Below the pieces are notes generated by a model, which was not told the origin of the DNA, searched no databases, and worked only from the letters and a program-made list of their open reading frames with translations. From Syntrophobacterales bacterium (GTDB lineage: Bacteria > Desulfobacterota > Syntrophia > Syntrophales > UBA5619): 64,000 bases of DNA. This document shows positions 48,756 to 57,849 of the stretch, in pieces. A program made the position numbers and the translations under genes. The stretch lies in assembly GCA_019429105.1 (NCBI GenBank), contig JAHYJE010000002.1, forward strand, positions 100,076-164,075, written 5' to 3'. Position 1 is the stretch's first letter. Every line of letters begins with the position of its first letter.

Positions 48756-49883
48756 TTACAAGATCGCCTTCATAATATCCTGGGGAGTTATTACTTCTCC
48801 GTTGTAACTGTTGACCTTGCGGAGATCGGACCCCCTTCCCAGAAAGCGTTGCACCTCGCCGGCCATCTGGCCGCTGTAGTTCATTTCCGGGACGATCACG
48901 GTTTTTGCCCTTCCCGCAAGCGCCTCCACCTCTTCATCTGCAAATGGCCAGAGGGTGAGCAACTGCAGGACGCCGGCTTTGATCCCGCGCTTGCGCATTT
49001 CCAGCGCCGCGGCCCGACTGGCGCGCGTGGGCGCTCCATAGGAGATCAGCAGGACATCGGCGTCTTCCGTGGCGAAATTTTTTGTGATGACGATCTCGTG
49101 CCGGTGCATTTCCAACTTCCGGTGCAGTTGCGCAATCCGCCATTCGGCATTGGCGGGATCGTTGTTGCTGCGTCCGTCCGGTCCGTGCATCGAAGACGAG
49201 ATATGGAAAACATAGTCGCTCCCATAGGATGCAAGCGGGGCAACGCCATCGTCATCCGCCACAAATGGTTTGTAGTCTTCAGGCGGGCCGGCGGGTTTCT
49301 TACGGTCATCGACCTCAAGCTCGCCTGGTTCGGGGAGTGAGACGGGTTCCCGCATGTGGGCGACAATCTCATCCGGGGCAACGATCACCGGGACGCGGAA
49401 TTTTTCGGCGAAATTAAAGGCGGCTACCGTCATCGTGAAACATTCTGCAACAGTAGCCGGACAGAGGGCAATCACGCTTTGGTCCCCGTGCCTTCCCCAC
49501 CGGAGCTGCATAACGTCGCCGTGAGCCGGTTTTGTGGAGAGGCCTGTACTGGGGCCGCGACGCTGAACATTTATCACCACGCAGGGGACTTCTCCCATGA
49601 CGGCCAGTCCCAGATTCTCCTGCATCAGCGAAAACCCGGGTCCGCTTGTGGCCGTAAAGGATTTTGCCCCGGCCAGCGATGCCCCGATGACTGCGGCGAT
49701 GCTTGCAATCTCGTCCTCCATCTGCATGTAAATGCCGCCAATCCTGGGCATTACCTTGGAGCATTCTTCGGCTATTTCCGAAGAGGGCGTTATCGGATAA
49801 CCGGCAAAAAATCGGGCCCCCGCATAAATGGCGCCGGCTGCCATTGCCTGATTGCCCTGCATCAGTTTCACTTCCTGTCCCAA
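48756..49883 (-). CDS. korA: 2-oxoacid:ferredoxin oxidoreductase, alpha subunit
   Basis: A 375-residue alpha subunit with MQGNQAMAAGAIYAGARFFAGYPITPSSE at the N-terminus, the SGPGFSLMQENLGLA loop and, near the end, NYSGQMAGEVQRFLG. It forms the catalytic core with KorB. It probably starts at TTG 49883 with GAGGTG upstream; ATG 49862 is possible. Proteins of this size without a fused gamma domain are typical of KorA-type enzymes. Confidence 0.92.
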   Translation of the reverse strand: MGQEVKLMQGNQAMAAGAIYAGARFFAGYPITPSSEIAEECSKVMPRIGGIYMQMEDEIASIAAVIGASLAGAKSFTATSGPGFSLMQENLGLAVMGEVPCVVINVQRRGPSTGLSTKPAHGDVMQLRWGRHGDQSVIALCPATVAECFTMTVAAFNFAEKFRVPVIVAPDEIVAHMREPVSLPEPGELEVDDRKKPAGPPEDYKPFVADDDGVAPLASYGSDYVFHISSSMHGPDGRSNNDPANAEWRIAQLHRKLEMHRHEIVITKNFATEDADVLLISYGAPTRASRAAALEMRKRGIKAGVLQLLTLWPFADEEVEALAGRAKTVIVPEMNYSGQMAGEVQRFLGRGSDLRKVNSYNGEVITPQDIMKAIL

Positions 49884-50172
49884 GATGTCACCTCTTTTCT
49901 TGAACAGTTAATCAATCATTCTTCAGACAGGAACCCCTGCCCTATGATTTCCGAACCGACCAGATTTTCGTGTAGCGATATTCTTTACTGATCTATGATA
50001 AAGCTCAAGCGCCTCTTTGGGCGGGTATATGAAAACGTTCTTTTGCTGTCAAGAGATATCTTGCGAACGGCTTGAACGGCAAAAGACTGAAAAACCGCGG
50101 CATATCTACAGCGCCTGCTGGATATGTCAAGCAATCCATCGGGGACCGGAGTGACGGGTTTGTCAAATATCT

Positions 50173-51048
50173 TCATCCTACATTTTGCGCCCATTCCACA
50201 ACCTCGATCGGAGATTTAAGAATGGTTGCATGGGCGTCTTGAAACGCCTGAATTTTGCTGGCAAATGTGCCCTGGGAGCCCCTGATGATCGCGCCGGCAT
50301 GGCCCATGCGCTTGCCTTCGGGGGCAAAGCGTCCGGCAATGTAGGCGGCAACGGGCTTCTTCATCTTTTCCAAAATGAACTGGGCTGCTTCCTCTTCCTG
50401 GGCGCCCCCGACTTCACCCACGACGACGACGCCCCTGGTTGCGGGGTCGTTTTCGAACTGTTCCAGAATCATGCTCAATGACGCCAGGGCGACCGGATCG
50501 GCCCCCATCCCCACAACTGTACTCTGTCCAAAACCCGCATGGGAGAGAATGCCGGCCATCTCATAGGAGAGGGTTCCGCTGCGTGAAATTATGCCGATGC
50601 TTCCCGGATTAAACAGGGAAGCCGGCATAATTCCCATCTTTGCCTCTCCGGCGGTAAGAATTCCCGGTGTGGTGGGGCCCAGGGCAAACAACCCCCGGCT
50701 TTCATGTCGGCGGGCATAGGCCTTCATCCTCATGGCATCATGAACCGGGACGTGTTCCGGGACCACCACGATCAGATTGATGCCGGCATCGACGGTCTCT
50801 ACAAAAGCGTCCAGCACAAAGGGGGCAGGGACAAAAAACACCGATGCTTCCGCGCCGGTTCTTTCTCTGGCTTCCCGCACCGAATCAAACACCGGGATGC
50901 CTTCCACAGTATTGCCTCCCTTGCCGGGGGTCGCCCCGGCGACGATGTTGGTTCCGTATGCCAGCATCCAGTGTGTTTGCGCTGTCCCGATCTTGCCGGT
51001 GATCCCCTGCACCAGCACCCGTGTGTTTTTATTTAGAAGAATGCTCAT
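50173..51048 (-). CDS. sucD: Succinyl-CoA synthetase alpha subunit
   Basis: A 291-residue ADP-forming ligase subunit. The CoA-binding domain contains [13 protein letters not shown], and the phosphorylated histidine lies in [12 protein letters not shown] near the C-terminus. Succinyl-CoA, ADP and phosphate give succinate, CoA and ATP (or the reverse). It follows sucC and precedes korA across 289 bases with no obvious gene. Confidence 0.94.
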   Translation of the reverse strand: MSILLNKNTRVLVQGITGKIGTAQTHWMLAYGTNIVAGATPGKGGNTVEGIPVFDSVREARERTGAEASVFFVPAPFVLDAFVETVDAGINLIVVVPEHVPVHDAMRMKAYARRHESRGLFALGPTTPGILTAGEAKMGIMPASLFNPGSIGIISRSGTLSYEMAGILSHAGFGQSTVVGMGADPVALASLSMILEQFENDPATRGVVVVGEVGGAQEEEAAQFILEKMKKPVAAYIAGRFAPEGKRMGHAGAIIRGSQGTFASKIQAFQDAHATILKSPIEVVEWAQNVG

Positions 51049-51087
51049 TGTCTCTTGATCCGTGTCAGTTCAGGATACATTTTCCTT

Positions 51088-52233
51088 TCAAGAATTCCTT
51101 TGTCTCAGCAGTTCTATCAACTTTTCAACGGCGCTTTCGGTTGCCACGTCAGTCACCACATGGACACCCCCAGAGCAGAGAATGTCCCAGGTCTCTTCCT
51201 GTCTGTTCCCCAGAGCCTTGGCGACCACCGGGATTCTGACCTCATGTTCCCGGAGGTAGCGGACGATCCCTTTGGCCCCCTCGTGGATCGGGTTGATGCC
51301 GCCGTAGAGGTTGATAAAGACCGCCCGGAGCCCCTTTTTCTTCAGGACGAGGTGCATGGTGTTGTAAAGAAGCTCCTCGGTAATTCCTCCCCCCGTTTCC
51401 AGGAAGTTGGCCGGTTGCATGCGCTGACCAATGATGTCCATGGTTGCCATTCCCAGGCCTGCGCCGGAAGAAATTATGCCGATATCCCCATCAAGTTCGA
51501 CGTAAGTGACGCCAGTCTCTCGCCCCAGTCTTTCCAGTATGCTCGCACCCCGGTCACGATCTCCGGGGAGACGCCGGCCGGTGCGGAAAAGGGAGGAGTC
51601 ATCTATTTCCAGCTTGGCATCCAGCGCCATCAGTTTTTCATCGCTACAGACAACCAGGGGATTGATTTCTGCCACCAGGGCGTCGTATTGCTGAAACACC
51701 CGATAAAGCCGTAGCACCGTATCCGCGCAGTCCTGGATTTGTTTCGCCGGAAATCCTGCCTCTGTCAAAAGTTTCCTGGCTTCAAAGGCGAAAAGACCCC
51801 GTTCGACATCGATTTGCAGAGACAATATTTCACCCGGGACCAGCCGGGCCACCTCTTCAATATTCATTCCCCCCCGGGAACTTGCCATTATCGTGGGACA
51901 TCCGCTAAACCCGTCTATGGTTATCCCCAGGTACAGCTCTTGATAATAATCTATCCTGGGTACAACCAGAATTTTTCCTACCCTGTTTCCCCGCAGCGTT
52001 GAGTTCAGCAGTGACGTTGCACCAGAGCGGACTTCTTCGTAACTCCCGGCCATTTTGACTCCACCGGCCAGCCCGCGTCCACCGGTCAGAACCTGTGCCT
52101 TGAGAACCACCGGCAAGCCGATTTTTTCAGCCGCCAAGACACTCTCGTCGGTGGTGGCGCAAAGCGCTCCTTCGGGTGTCCGTATGCCGAAGGTCGAAAA
52201 AATTTCCGCCGCTTCATGCTCATGCAGTTTCAT
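51088..52233 (-). CDS. sucC: Succinyl-CoA synthetase beta subunit
   Basis: A 381-residue ATP-grasp subunit with MKLHEHEAAEIFSTFGI at the start, a KAQVLTGGRG lysine loop and AEINPLVV metal-binding strand. The C-terminal FINLYGGINPIHEGAKGI helix-cap for the phosphohistidine is clear. It pairs with sucD 40 bases downstream. The ribosome site is weak. Confidence 0.94.
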   Translation of the reverse strand: MKLHEHEAAEIFSTFGIRTPEGALCATTDESVLAAEKIGLPVVLKAQVLTGGRGLAGGVKMAGSYEEVRSGATSLLNSTLRGNRVGKILVVPRIDYYQELYLGITIDGFSGCPTIMASSRGGMNIEEVARLVPGEILSLQIDVERGLFAFEARKLLTEAGFPAKQIQDCADTVLRLYRVFQQYDALVAEINPLVVCSDEKLMALDAKLEIDDSSLFRTGRRLPGDRDRGASILERLGRETGVTYVELDGDIGIISSGAGLGMATMDIIGQRMQPANFLETGGGITEELLYNTMHLVLKKKGLRAVFINLYGGINPIHEGAKGIVRYLREHEVRIPVVAKALGNRQEETWDILCSGGVHVVTDVATESAVEKLIELLRQRNS

Positions 52234-52445
52234 AGTAAAAACCAGATCAGTTAAAAATCTTTAATTCTCCATTCCAGCCGTCAATACCTTGAAGTAAAGT
52301 TCGAAAGCGGCGCAGGACAAGGGTCCAGGGGAGCGATGGTTAGGATTGGCCGGGAGCATTGCTCAGGTTTTCAGCAGCCGCCCTCACAGGCAACCAAAAT
52401 CCAAGACCTTCCTGAGACTCTGCGACAATAGCGCAGAACCATCCT

Positions 52446-52958
52446 TCATAGGAAGATTGCCTTATCCTGTTCGAGACTCTCGTAGGGGTGGCTGTTCTTG
52501 AACTCATCGGGGAGCCCGATGGCGACGATTGCTAAAACCCGGAACGGGCTTTCGATGCCCAGGGCTTTACGCACATAATCTTCGGAGCTCACCTCCGCGT
52601 TGTGCCGCCGGTTTCTTATCTGGATCCAGCAGCTCCCCAGATTCAGGCTTGCCGCGGTCAGGTGCACGATAGTCGCGGCAATGGAACAGTCCTCGATCCA
52701 CACGTCGGAGGCGGTTTCGTCGCCACAGACCACCACCGCGAGGGCAGCGTCTTTCAGAAACGCGGAACCGCTGTCCTTGCTGCGGGACAGCTTCTCGATA
52801 ACCCCGGCATCCTGCACGAAGTAAAATTTCCACGGCTTGACTCCCCGGGAAGAAGGCGCCCGCAATACCGCCTCTTTCAGATCGTCTATTTTTGTCTGGT
52901 CAATTCGCTCCTTCTTGAATTTCCGGATGCTTCTTCTTTTTCTCATCAGCTCCAACAT
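52446..52958 (-). CDS. Nitroreductase-family flavoprotein (copy 1)
   Basis: A 170-residue FMN-dependent oxidoreductase beginning MLELMRKRRSIRKF, whose RRSIRKF anchors FMN phosphate. APSSRGVKPWKFYFV and LNLGSCWIQIRN are typical of the family. The substrate is unknown. It lies before the IS1380 element. A second copy starts at 63600 in the same orientation. Confidence 0.88.
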   Translation of the reverse strand: MLELMRKRRSIRKFKKERIDQTKIDDLKEAVLRAPSSRGVKPWKFYFVQDAGVIEKLSRSKDSGSAFLKDAALAVVVCGDETASDVWIEDCSIAATIVHLTAASLNLGSCWIQIRNRRHNAEVSSEDYVRKALGIESPFRVLAIVAIGLPDEFKNSHPYESLEQDKAIFL

Positions 52959-53097
52959 ACTGTTTCTCTCCTCCATTGTTTATCAACTTGTGCTTAAAGA
53001 TGGTCATATCTGCAAAAATAAATCAAGATAATATCAACTTAACAGATAAGGCATCAACGGGCGCTGCGACCCGCGAGCGGTTTCATAATTGTTTTGA

Positions 53098-54903
53098 CTA
53101 AAAATAGCAACTTGGATAAGAAGGCCGTGATTCACCATCAAAACGAATAAAAGACCTCGTTGATCTTGATAAATCAAGGTGATAGAGTGTTTTTGCGAAA
53201 CAAAAACTATCATCAACGGGGTGCAGGGATTATGGCACAAGGTGTTCTTCCATTCAAGTACGAAGAAGAGAAAAAAGATAGCGGGATGACAGCCTTGGGA
53301 GGTTTGCCGGTTTATTTGGATTTGGCGACTACGATGCGGCTTCCGGAGATCATAGAGAAGCATTTACACATCAAGCGCCAGGGCTGGACGGATAGCCAGA
53401 TAGTTCTGTCACTGATCTTGTTGAATCTTGCCGGAGGAGATTGCGTCGATGATTTGGTGAAGTTGGAGGGTGATTCCGGTTTTTGCAGGGGTTTGCGTCG
53501 GATAGAGCAAAGTGGGCTAAAGCGAGCACAACGGCGGGAGTTAGAGCATCGGTGGCGGAAGGAACAAAAGCGGTGTATCGCCTCACCGAGTGCAGTTTTT
53601 CGTTATTTGGCAGCTTTTCATGACGGGGATCAGGAGAAGCTGCGCAAGACAAGTGACCAGAAGGCATTCATACCGGCGGCGAATGGAAACCTTCAGGGAT
53701 TGGCGAAGATAAACGCAGAGATGATCGGCTATGCGCAACGGTGCAATCCCCATGAGATCGCGACATTGGATCAAGATACCACGCTGGTGGAGACGACGAA
53801 GGTGGATGCGTTATAGAGTTATAAGGGATTCAAGGCCTATCAGCCTTTGAATACGTGGTGGGCGGAACATCGATTGGTTCTGCATACGGAATTCAGGGAT
53901 GGGAATGTACCGGCCGGCTATGAGCAGTTGCGTGTATTGAGAGAATCAATGGCCTTATTGCCCGCAGACGTAAAAAAAGTGCGTCTCCGTTTGGATACGG
54001 CTGGCTACCAGCACGAACTACTTCGTTACTGCGAAGAAGAGAAGAACGAACGTTTTGGGCGGATTGAGTTTGCGATAGGCTGTGACGTGACGTCGGAGTT
54101 CAAGAAGTCGGTATTGGAAGCCGAGGATAAGGATTGGCAACCCATATACGAAGAGTTTGACGGGAAGCGGATAGAGACAAATCAGCAATGGGCTGAAGTG
54201 TGTTTTGTTCCTTCCGCAATTGGCAACAGCAAGAATGCGCCGGTCTATCGGTATCTGGCAATTCGGGAAAAGATGGGTTCGGCGGAATTACCGGGCATGG
54301 AGACCTCGGGGCAGTTGTTTCCCTTTTAGACCATGCTGACAGATTCCCGGCGGTACAAGTTATTTGGTTTGGTGACAAACATGGATTGGGAAGGGGAAAG
54401 GTTAATTCACTGGCAGAGGGAGCGTTGCGGGAAGTCGGAAGAGGCGCACTCGGTTATGAAGGAGGATTTGGCCGGAGGAAAACTTCCTTCGGATGATTTC
54501 GGCGAGAATGGCGCCTGGTGGTGGAGCATGATGTTGGCGCTTAACCTGCATAACATGATGAAACGATTTGCATTGGGAGAGTCATGGATGTCCAGAAGGA
54601 TGAAGGCGATTCGGTTTTCACTGATCCATGTTCCCTGCCGCATTGTCGAGAGATCCCGGGAGATGATCATCCGTCTGGTTAAAGGCAGTCCCGCCTCGGA
54701 GTTGTTGATAAAGGCAAGGCAGAGGATTATGGCGCTTTGCCCGTCTCCTTCGGGTTAGCCGATTGCATAGACGGGCGCCATTGCAAAAACAGGAGGAATT
54801 TTGATTCAAAACTCATCTTAATGCCGATTTGCGCCTCTTTTACCCCTTGGGCGCCCTGGACAGGGCAGTTTTACCGGGGTTCGGCAAAAATGGCAATTTT
54901 TAG
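53098..54903 (+). mobile_element. IS1380-family insertion sequence, transposase interrupted
   Basis: About 1.8 kb encoding a DDE transposase of the IS1380 family. Possible ends are imperfect inverted repeats starting CTAAAAAT (53098-53115 and 54885-54903), with about 12 of 18 bases matching; the exact ends and any target duplication are uncertain. It separates the nitroreductase gene from moaA. Confidence 0.6.
53232..54758 (+). pseudogene. IS1380 transposase with two in-frame TAG codons
   Basis: One reading frame of about 508 codons from ATG 53232 is interrupted by TAG at 53814-53816 and TAG at 54327-54329. The three parts are in the same frame with no indel, and together cover a whole IS1380 transposase. 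The DDE residues appear intact in TLDQDTTLVET, RLDTAGYQHEL and KSEEAHSVMKEDLAGG; AWWWSMMLALNLHNMMKR is family-typical. The first TAG sits where relatives usually have an aromatic residue before YKGFKAYQP. Most simply it is an inactive copy. Amber read-through would restore it, but TAG is also a normal stop here (hppA, korB). Confidence 0.8.
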
Positions 54904-55086
54904 CCTGAAAAGACGGGCTGGTTAAGTCAAAAATCCTCGTCTAAGAATCGAGAACCCGACATGCTGCAAAACTGGTGGTGGATTCTGGGATGGCATCCTC
55001 CTTGTAACAACCGCAAAACTATGTTAGGGGTGCACGCAGTCCATGGAAGCTTGGAGTGCTTCCTGTAAAAGGAGATACAACAGCCA
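54904..55086. other. Leader region of moaA
   Basis: No gene. There is no recognisable molybdenum cofactor riboswitch. AAGGAG lies about 11 bases before the moaA ATG. A poor -24/-12-like sequence (TGGCAT to TTGTA, 54991-55006) is noted but weak. Confidence 0.4.
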
Positions 55087-56079
55087 ATGGTTGACCAATA
55101 TGATCGTAATATAAACTACATGCGCGTTTCCGTCACCGACAGATGCAACCTCCGCTGCATTTATTGCATGCCCACCGAAGGGATTTCCTGCCTGCGTCAC
55201 GAAGACATCCTTACCTATGAGGAGCTTCACCGAATCATTCGCATTGCCTCGGAGGTGGGCATCTGCAAAGTCCGGTTAACAGGGGGCGAACCGCTTGTTC
55301 GCCGGGGAATAGTGGATTTTGTCAAATCCCTCGGGACAATCGGCAAGTTGAGCGATATCAGCATGACAACAAACGGCATCCTGCTGAAAGAGTTTGCGGC
55401 TGATCTATTCCATGCGGGAATAGGCCGGATCAATATCAGTTTGGATTCCCTGAACGCGGAGAAATATCGGGAAATTACCAGGCAGGGAAACCTGCAGACC
55501 GTGCTCGACGGGATAGAAAAGGCCCGGCAGGTGGGATTTTCACCGATTAAAATCAACATAGTAGCCATAAAGGGATTTAACGACGACGAAATACTGGACT
55601 TTGCCCGTCTCACCATTGACAATCCCTTGCAAATCCGCTTCATCGAACTGATGCCGCTCGGAGATGCAGGGATTGAAAGCGACGGACGCTTTCTGTCCAA
55701 CGACCTGATCAAGAAGCGAATTGCTGCCATCGGCAAGCTCGAACAGGTAAAAAGACAGGGCGATGAAGCGGACGGGCCGGCAGATATGTATCGTCTTGCC
55801 GGAAGCAAGGGACTCATCGGTCTGATCAGCGCCATCAGTCACAATTTCTGCAGTTCCTGCAACCGGCTGCGACTGACCTCCGACGGACAGCTCCGGAATT
55901 GCCTGCTTTCCGATTACGAAACCGACCTGCGGGGGCCTTTAAGGTCGGGCTGCTCCGATTCCGATCTGAAAGATATCATCGAAGGGGCCATCGCCAAAAA
56001 ACCTGAGCGCCACAAAATTGCAAACGACGGGAACTATAGAAAAAAATGCGTGAAAGAGATGTCCACGATCGGCGGATAA
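55087..56079 (+). CDS. moaA: GTP 3',8-cyclase (molybdenum cofactor synthesis)
   Basis: A 330-residue radical SAM enzyme that rearranges GTP in the first step of molybdopterin synthesis. The N-terminal SAM cluster is C20, C24, C27 (DRCNLRCIYC). A second cluster near 255-275 uses FCSSCNRLRL and RNCLL. GGEPLVR binds SAM. The terminal GG of E. coli MoaA is present (TIGG). It overlaps the methyltransferase gene by 34 bases. Confidence 0.96.
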   Translation: MVDQYDRNINYMRVSVTDRCNLRCIYCMPTEGISCLRHEDILTYEELHRIIRIASEVGICKVRLTGGEPLVRRGIVDFVKSLGTIGKLSDISMTTNGILLKEFAADLFHAGIGRINISLDSLNAEKYREITRQGNLQTVLDGIEKARQVGFSPIKINIVAIKGFNDDEILDFARLTIDNPLQIRFIELMPLGDAGIESDGRFLSNDLIKKRIAAIGKLEQVKRQGDEADGPADMYRLAGSKGLIGLISAISHNFCSSCNRLRLTSDGQLRNCLLSDYETDLRGPLRSGCSDSDLKDIIEGAIAKKPERHKIANDGNYRKKCVKEMSTIGG

Positions 56080-56816
56080 CGCCGGCCCGCCAGTATCTGG
56101 ACGGGAGGATAAAAAGCCTTATTCTGGATTTGAGCGCCCCCCATGCCGGGGAACACCTCCTCGATATCGGCTGTGGCGACGGGGCAAACCTTCACCTCTT
56201 TCGCCAGAAGGGATGCCTGGCAACCGGAATAGATTCCTGCCCGTCCCACCTCGATGAGACCAGAAAGAGGCTGGAAAACCGCGCCGATCTCCACCTTGGC
56301 GATCCGGAAGAGCTGCCTTTTTCCGACAACGAGTTCGATATTGTGACAATGGTTACATCCCTCGAATACATGAAAAATCCCGCTTTGGCCATTGCCGAGG
56401 CCATTCGCGTCTGCCGGGGACGGGTTTTCATCGGCGCCATGAACCGTTATTCGCTGCTCGGCATCCAGGGGCTTTTGTCCAACGTTTTTTCTGTTCCGCA
56501 AGAGCCTAAATGTCGCTATTTCCATATCCCTTCCCTCTCCGGAATGATCAGGCAGCATTTGCCCGGCGTGCGCATAGCGTGGGGCAGCGTCATCTTCCTT
56601 CCCTGGGGATTCTATGACGCCGCCGCAACGCTGGAAGAACAGATCCCGGTCATGAAGAACCCGTTCGGCGCCTTTATCGGCCTCTGCTTTTCCGTAACCT
56701 TTTCACTGATAACGATTCAGGACGTCATCCGAAAACCGGCCGTTCTTGCCCAAGGAGGGGAACCGGCGCACGGCGTAGTCAGACAATCAGGGGGCAAGGG
56801 TCTGCCGACGATTTAA
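56046..56816 (+). CDS. SAM-dependent class I methyltransferase
   Basis: A 256-residue methyltransferase of the UbiE/COQ5-like Rossmann type, with LLDIGCGDGANL (motif I), ATGIDSCPSHL and LPFSDNEFDIVTM. The substrate is unknown. Its ATG lies inside the end of moaA (34-base overlap), so they are cotranscribed. The C-terminal part has two hydrophobic stretches that could be membrane-associated. Confidence 0.8.
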   Translation: MRERDVHDRRITPARQYLDGRIKSLILDLSAPHAGEHLLDIGCGDGANLHLFRQKGCLATGIDSCPSHLDETRKRLENRADLHLGDPEELPFSDNEFDIVTMVTSLEYMKNPALAIAEAIRVCRGRVFIGAMNRYSLLGIQGLLSNVFSVPQEPKCRYFHIPSLSGMIRQHLPGVRIAWGSVIFLPWGFYDAAATLEEQIPVMKNPFGAFIGLCFSVTFSLITIQDVIRKPAVLAQGGEPAHGVVRQSGGKGLPTI

Positions 56817-56829
56817 GGGAACAAAGAAC

Positions 56830-57840
56830 ATGGTTCATGAAGCGCTTTTGTACGAAAAAGAGGAGCAAAATTACATCAGATGCGGACTCTGCGCCCACCG
56901 CTGCCGGATCGCCCCCGATGACCGGGGAATCTGCGGCGTCAGGGAGAACCGGGAGGGAATCCTCTATAGCCTCGTCTATGGGAAAACAATTGCCGAAAAC
57001 GTCGATCCTGTTGAAAAAAAACCACTTTTTCACTTCCTGCCCGGCTCCCACACCTTTTCGCTCGCCACGGCGGGCTGCAACTTCCGCTGTTCCTTCTGCC
57101 AGAACTCCGAAATTTCCCAGATGCCGAGGGAAAAAGATGAAATCGTCGGCAGAAGCAGAACCCCGGCGCAAATCGTCGCAATGGCAATACTGACAGGTTC
57201 TAAAAGTATTTCATATACTTACACTGAACCGACGGTATTTTTTGAATTCGCTCTCGACACGGCAAAAATAGCCGCGGTAAGCGGCCTCAAAAATATCTTC
57301 GTCACGAACGGCTTCATGACTTCCGAAATGCTGAAGCTGCTGTCCCCTTGCCTGCATGCGGCAAACGTCGATTTGAAGTCTTTCCGGGACGATTTTTACC
57401 GCAAATACTGCGGCGGCCGGCTTCAACCGGTACTCGACAGCTTGCGTACGCTGAAGGAGCTCGGCGTATGGTTGGAGGTAACAACTTTGCTCATCCCGAA
57501 TCTCAACGACGGCGCTCAGGAGCTCCAGGACATCGCCGCCTTTGTCGCCTCGCTGGGCAAGGAAACTCCCTGGCATGTCAGCCGCTTTCATCCGCAATAT
57601 CTGATGACGGACACGCCGGCAACGCCTGCGGCAGAGATCAACCGCGCCGTTGAAACGGGGAAGACTGCCGGTCTCAAATACGTTTACAGCGGCAATCTCC
57701 CCGGAGACAGCGGGGAGAACACCCTCTGTTCCAAGTGCGGCCATCTGTTAATCGCGCGTTACGGATTTTCCATTGAAAGGAACGACCTGCAGGGAACCGC
57801 CTGCCCCGCTTGCGGCGCCCTGTTGGACGGAATATTTTAG
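56830..57840 (+). CDS. amrS: AmmeMemoRadiSam system radical SAM enzyme
   Basis: A 336-residue radical SAM protein close to pyruvate formate-lyase activases. The SAM cluster cysteines are C83, C87, C90 (AGCNFRCSFC). An N-terminal zinc-like set (CGLCAHRC, GICG) and a C-terminal pair of CxxC motifs (CSKCG, CPACG) flank the barrel. YTYTEPTVFFEF is diagnostic. The family is defined by co-occurrence with AMMECR1 and Memo proteins, not encoded in this window; the reaction is unknown. Confidence 0.9.
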   Translation: MVHEALLYEKEEQNYIRCGLCAHRCRIAPDDRGICGVRENREGILYSLVYGKTIAENVDPVEKKPLFHFLPGSHTFSLATAGCNFRCSFCQNSEISQMPREKDEIVGRSRTPAQIVAMAILTGSKSISYTYTEPTVFFEFALDTAKIAAVSGLKNIFVTNGFMTSEMLKLLSPCLHAANVDLKSFRDDFYRKYCGGRLQPVLDSLRTLKELGVWLEVTTLLIPNLNDGAQELQDIAAFVASLGKETPWHVSRFHPQYLMTDTPATPAAEINRAVETGKTAGLKYVYSGNLPGDSGENTLCSKCGHLLIARYGFSIERNDLQGTACPACGALLDGIF

Positions 57841-57849
57841 ACTCGCCCC

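Noticed and set aside
54991..55006. Sigma-54-like promoter before moaA
   Set aside because: Spacing is right, but the -12 box has GT in place of GC and the -24 box is TGGCAT; too weak to call.
54904..55086. Molybdenum cofactor riboswitch before moaA
   Set aside because: The leader lacks the conserved GC-rich stems and tetraloop blocks of that class as far as I can see by eye.
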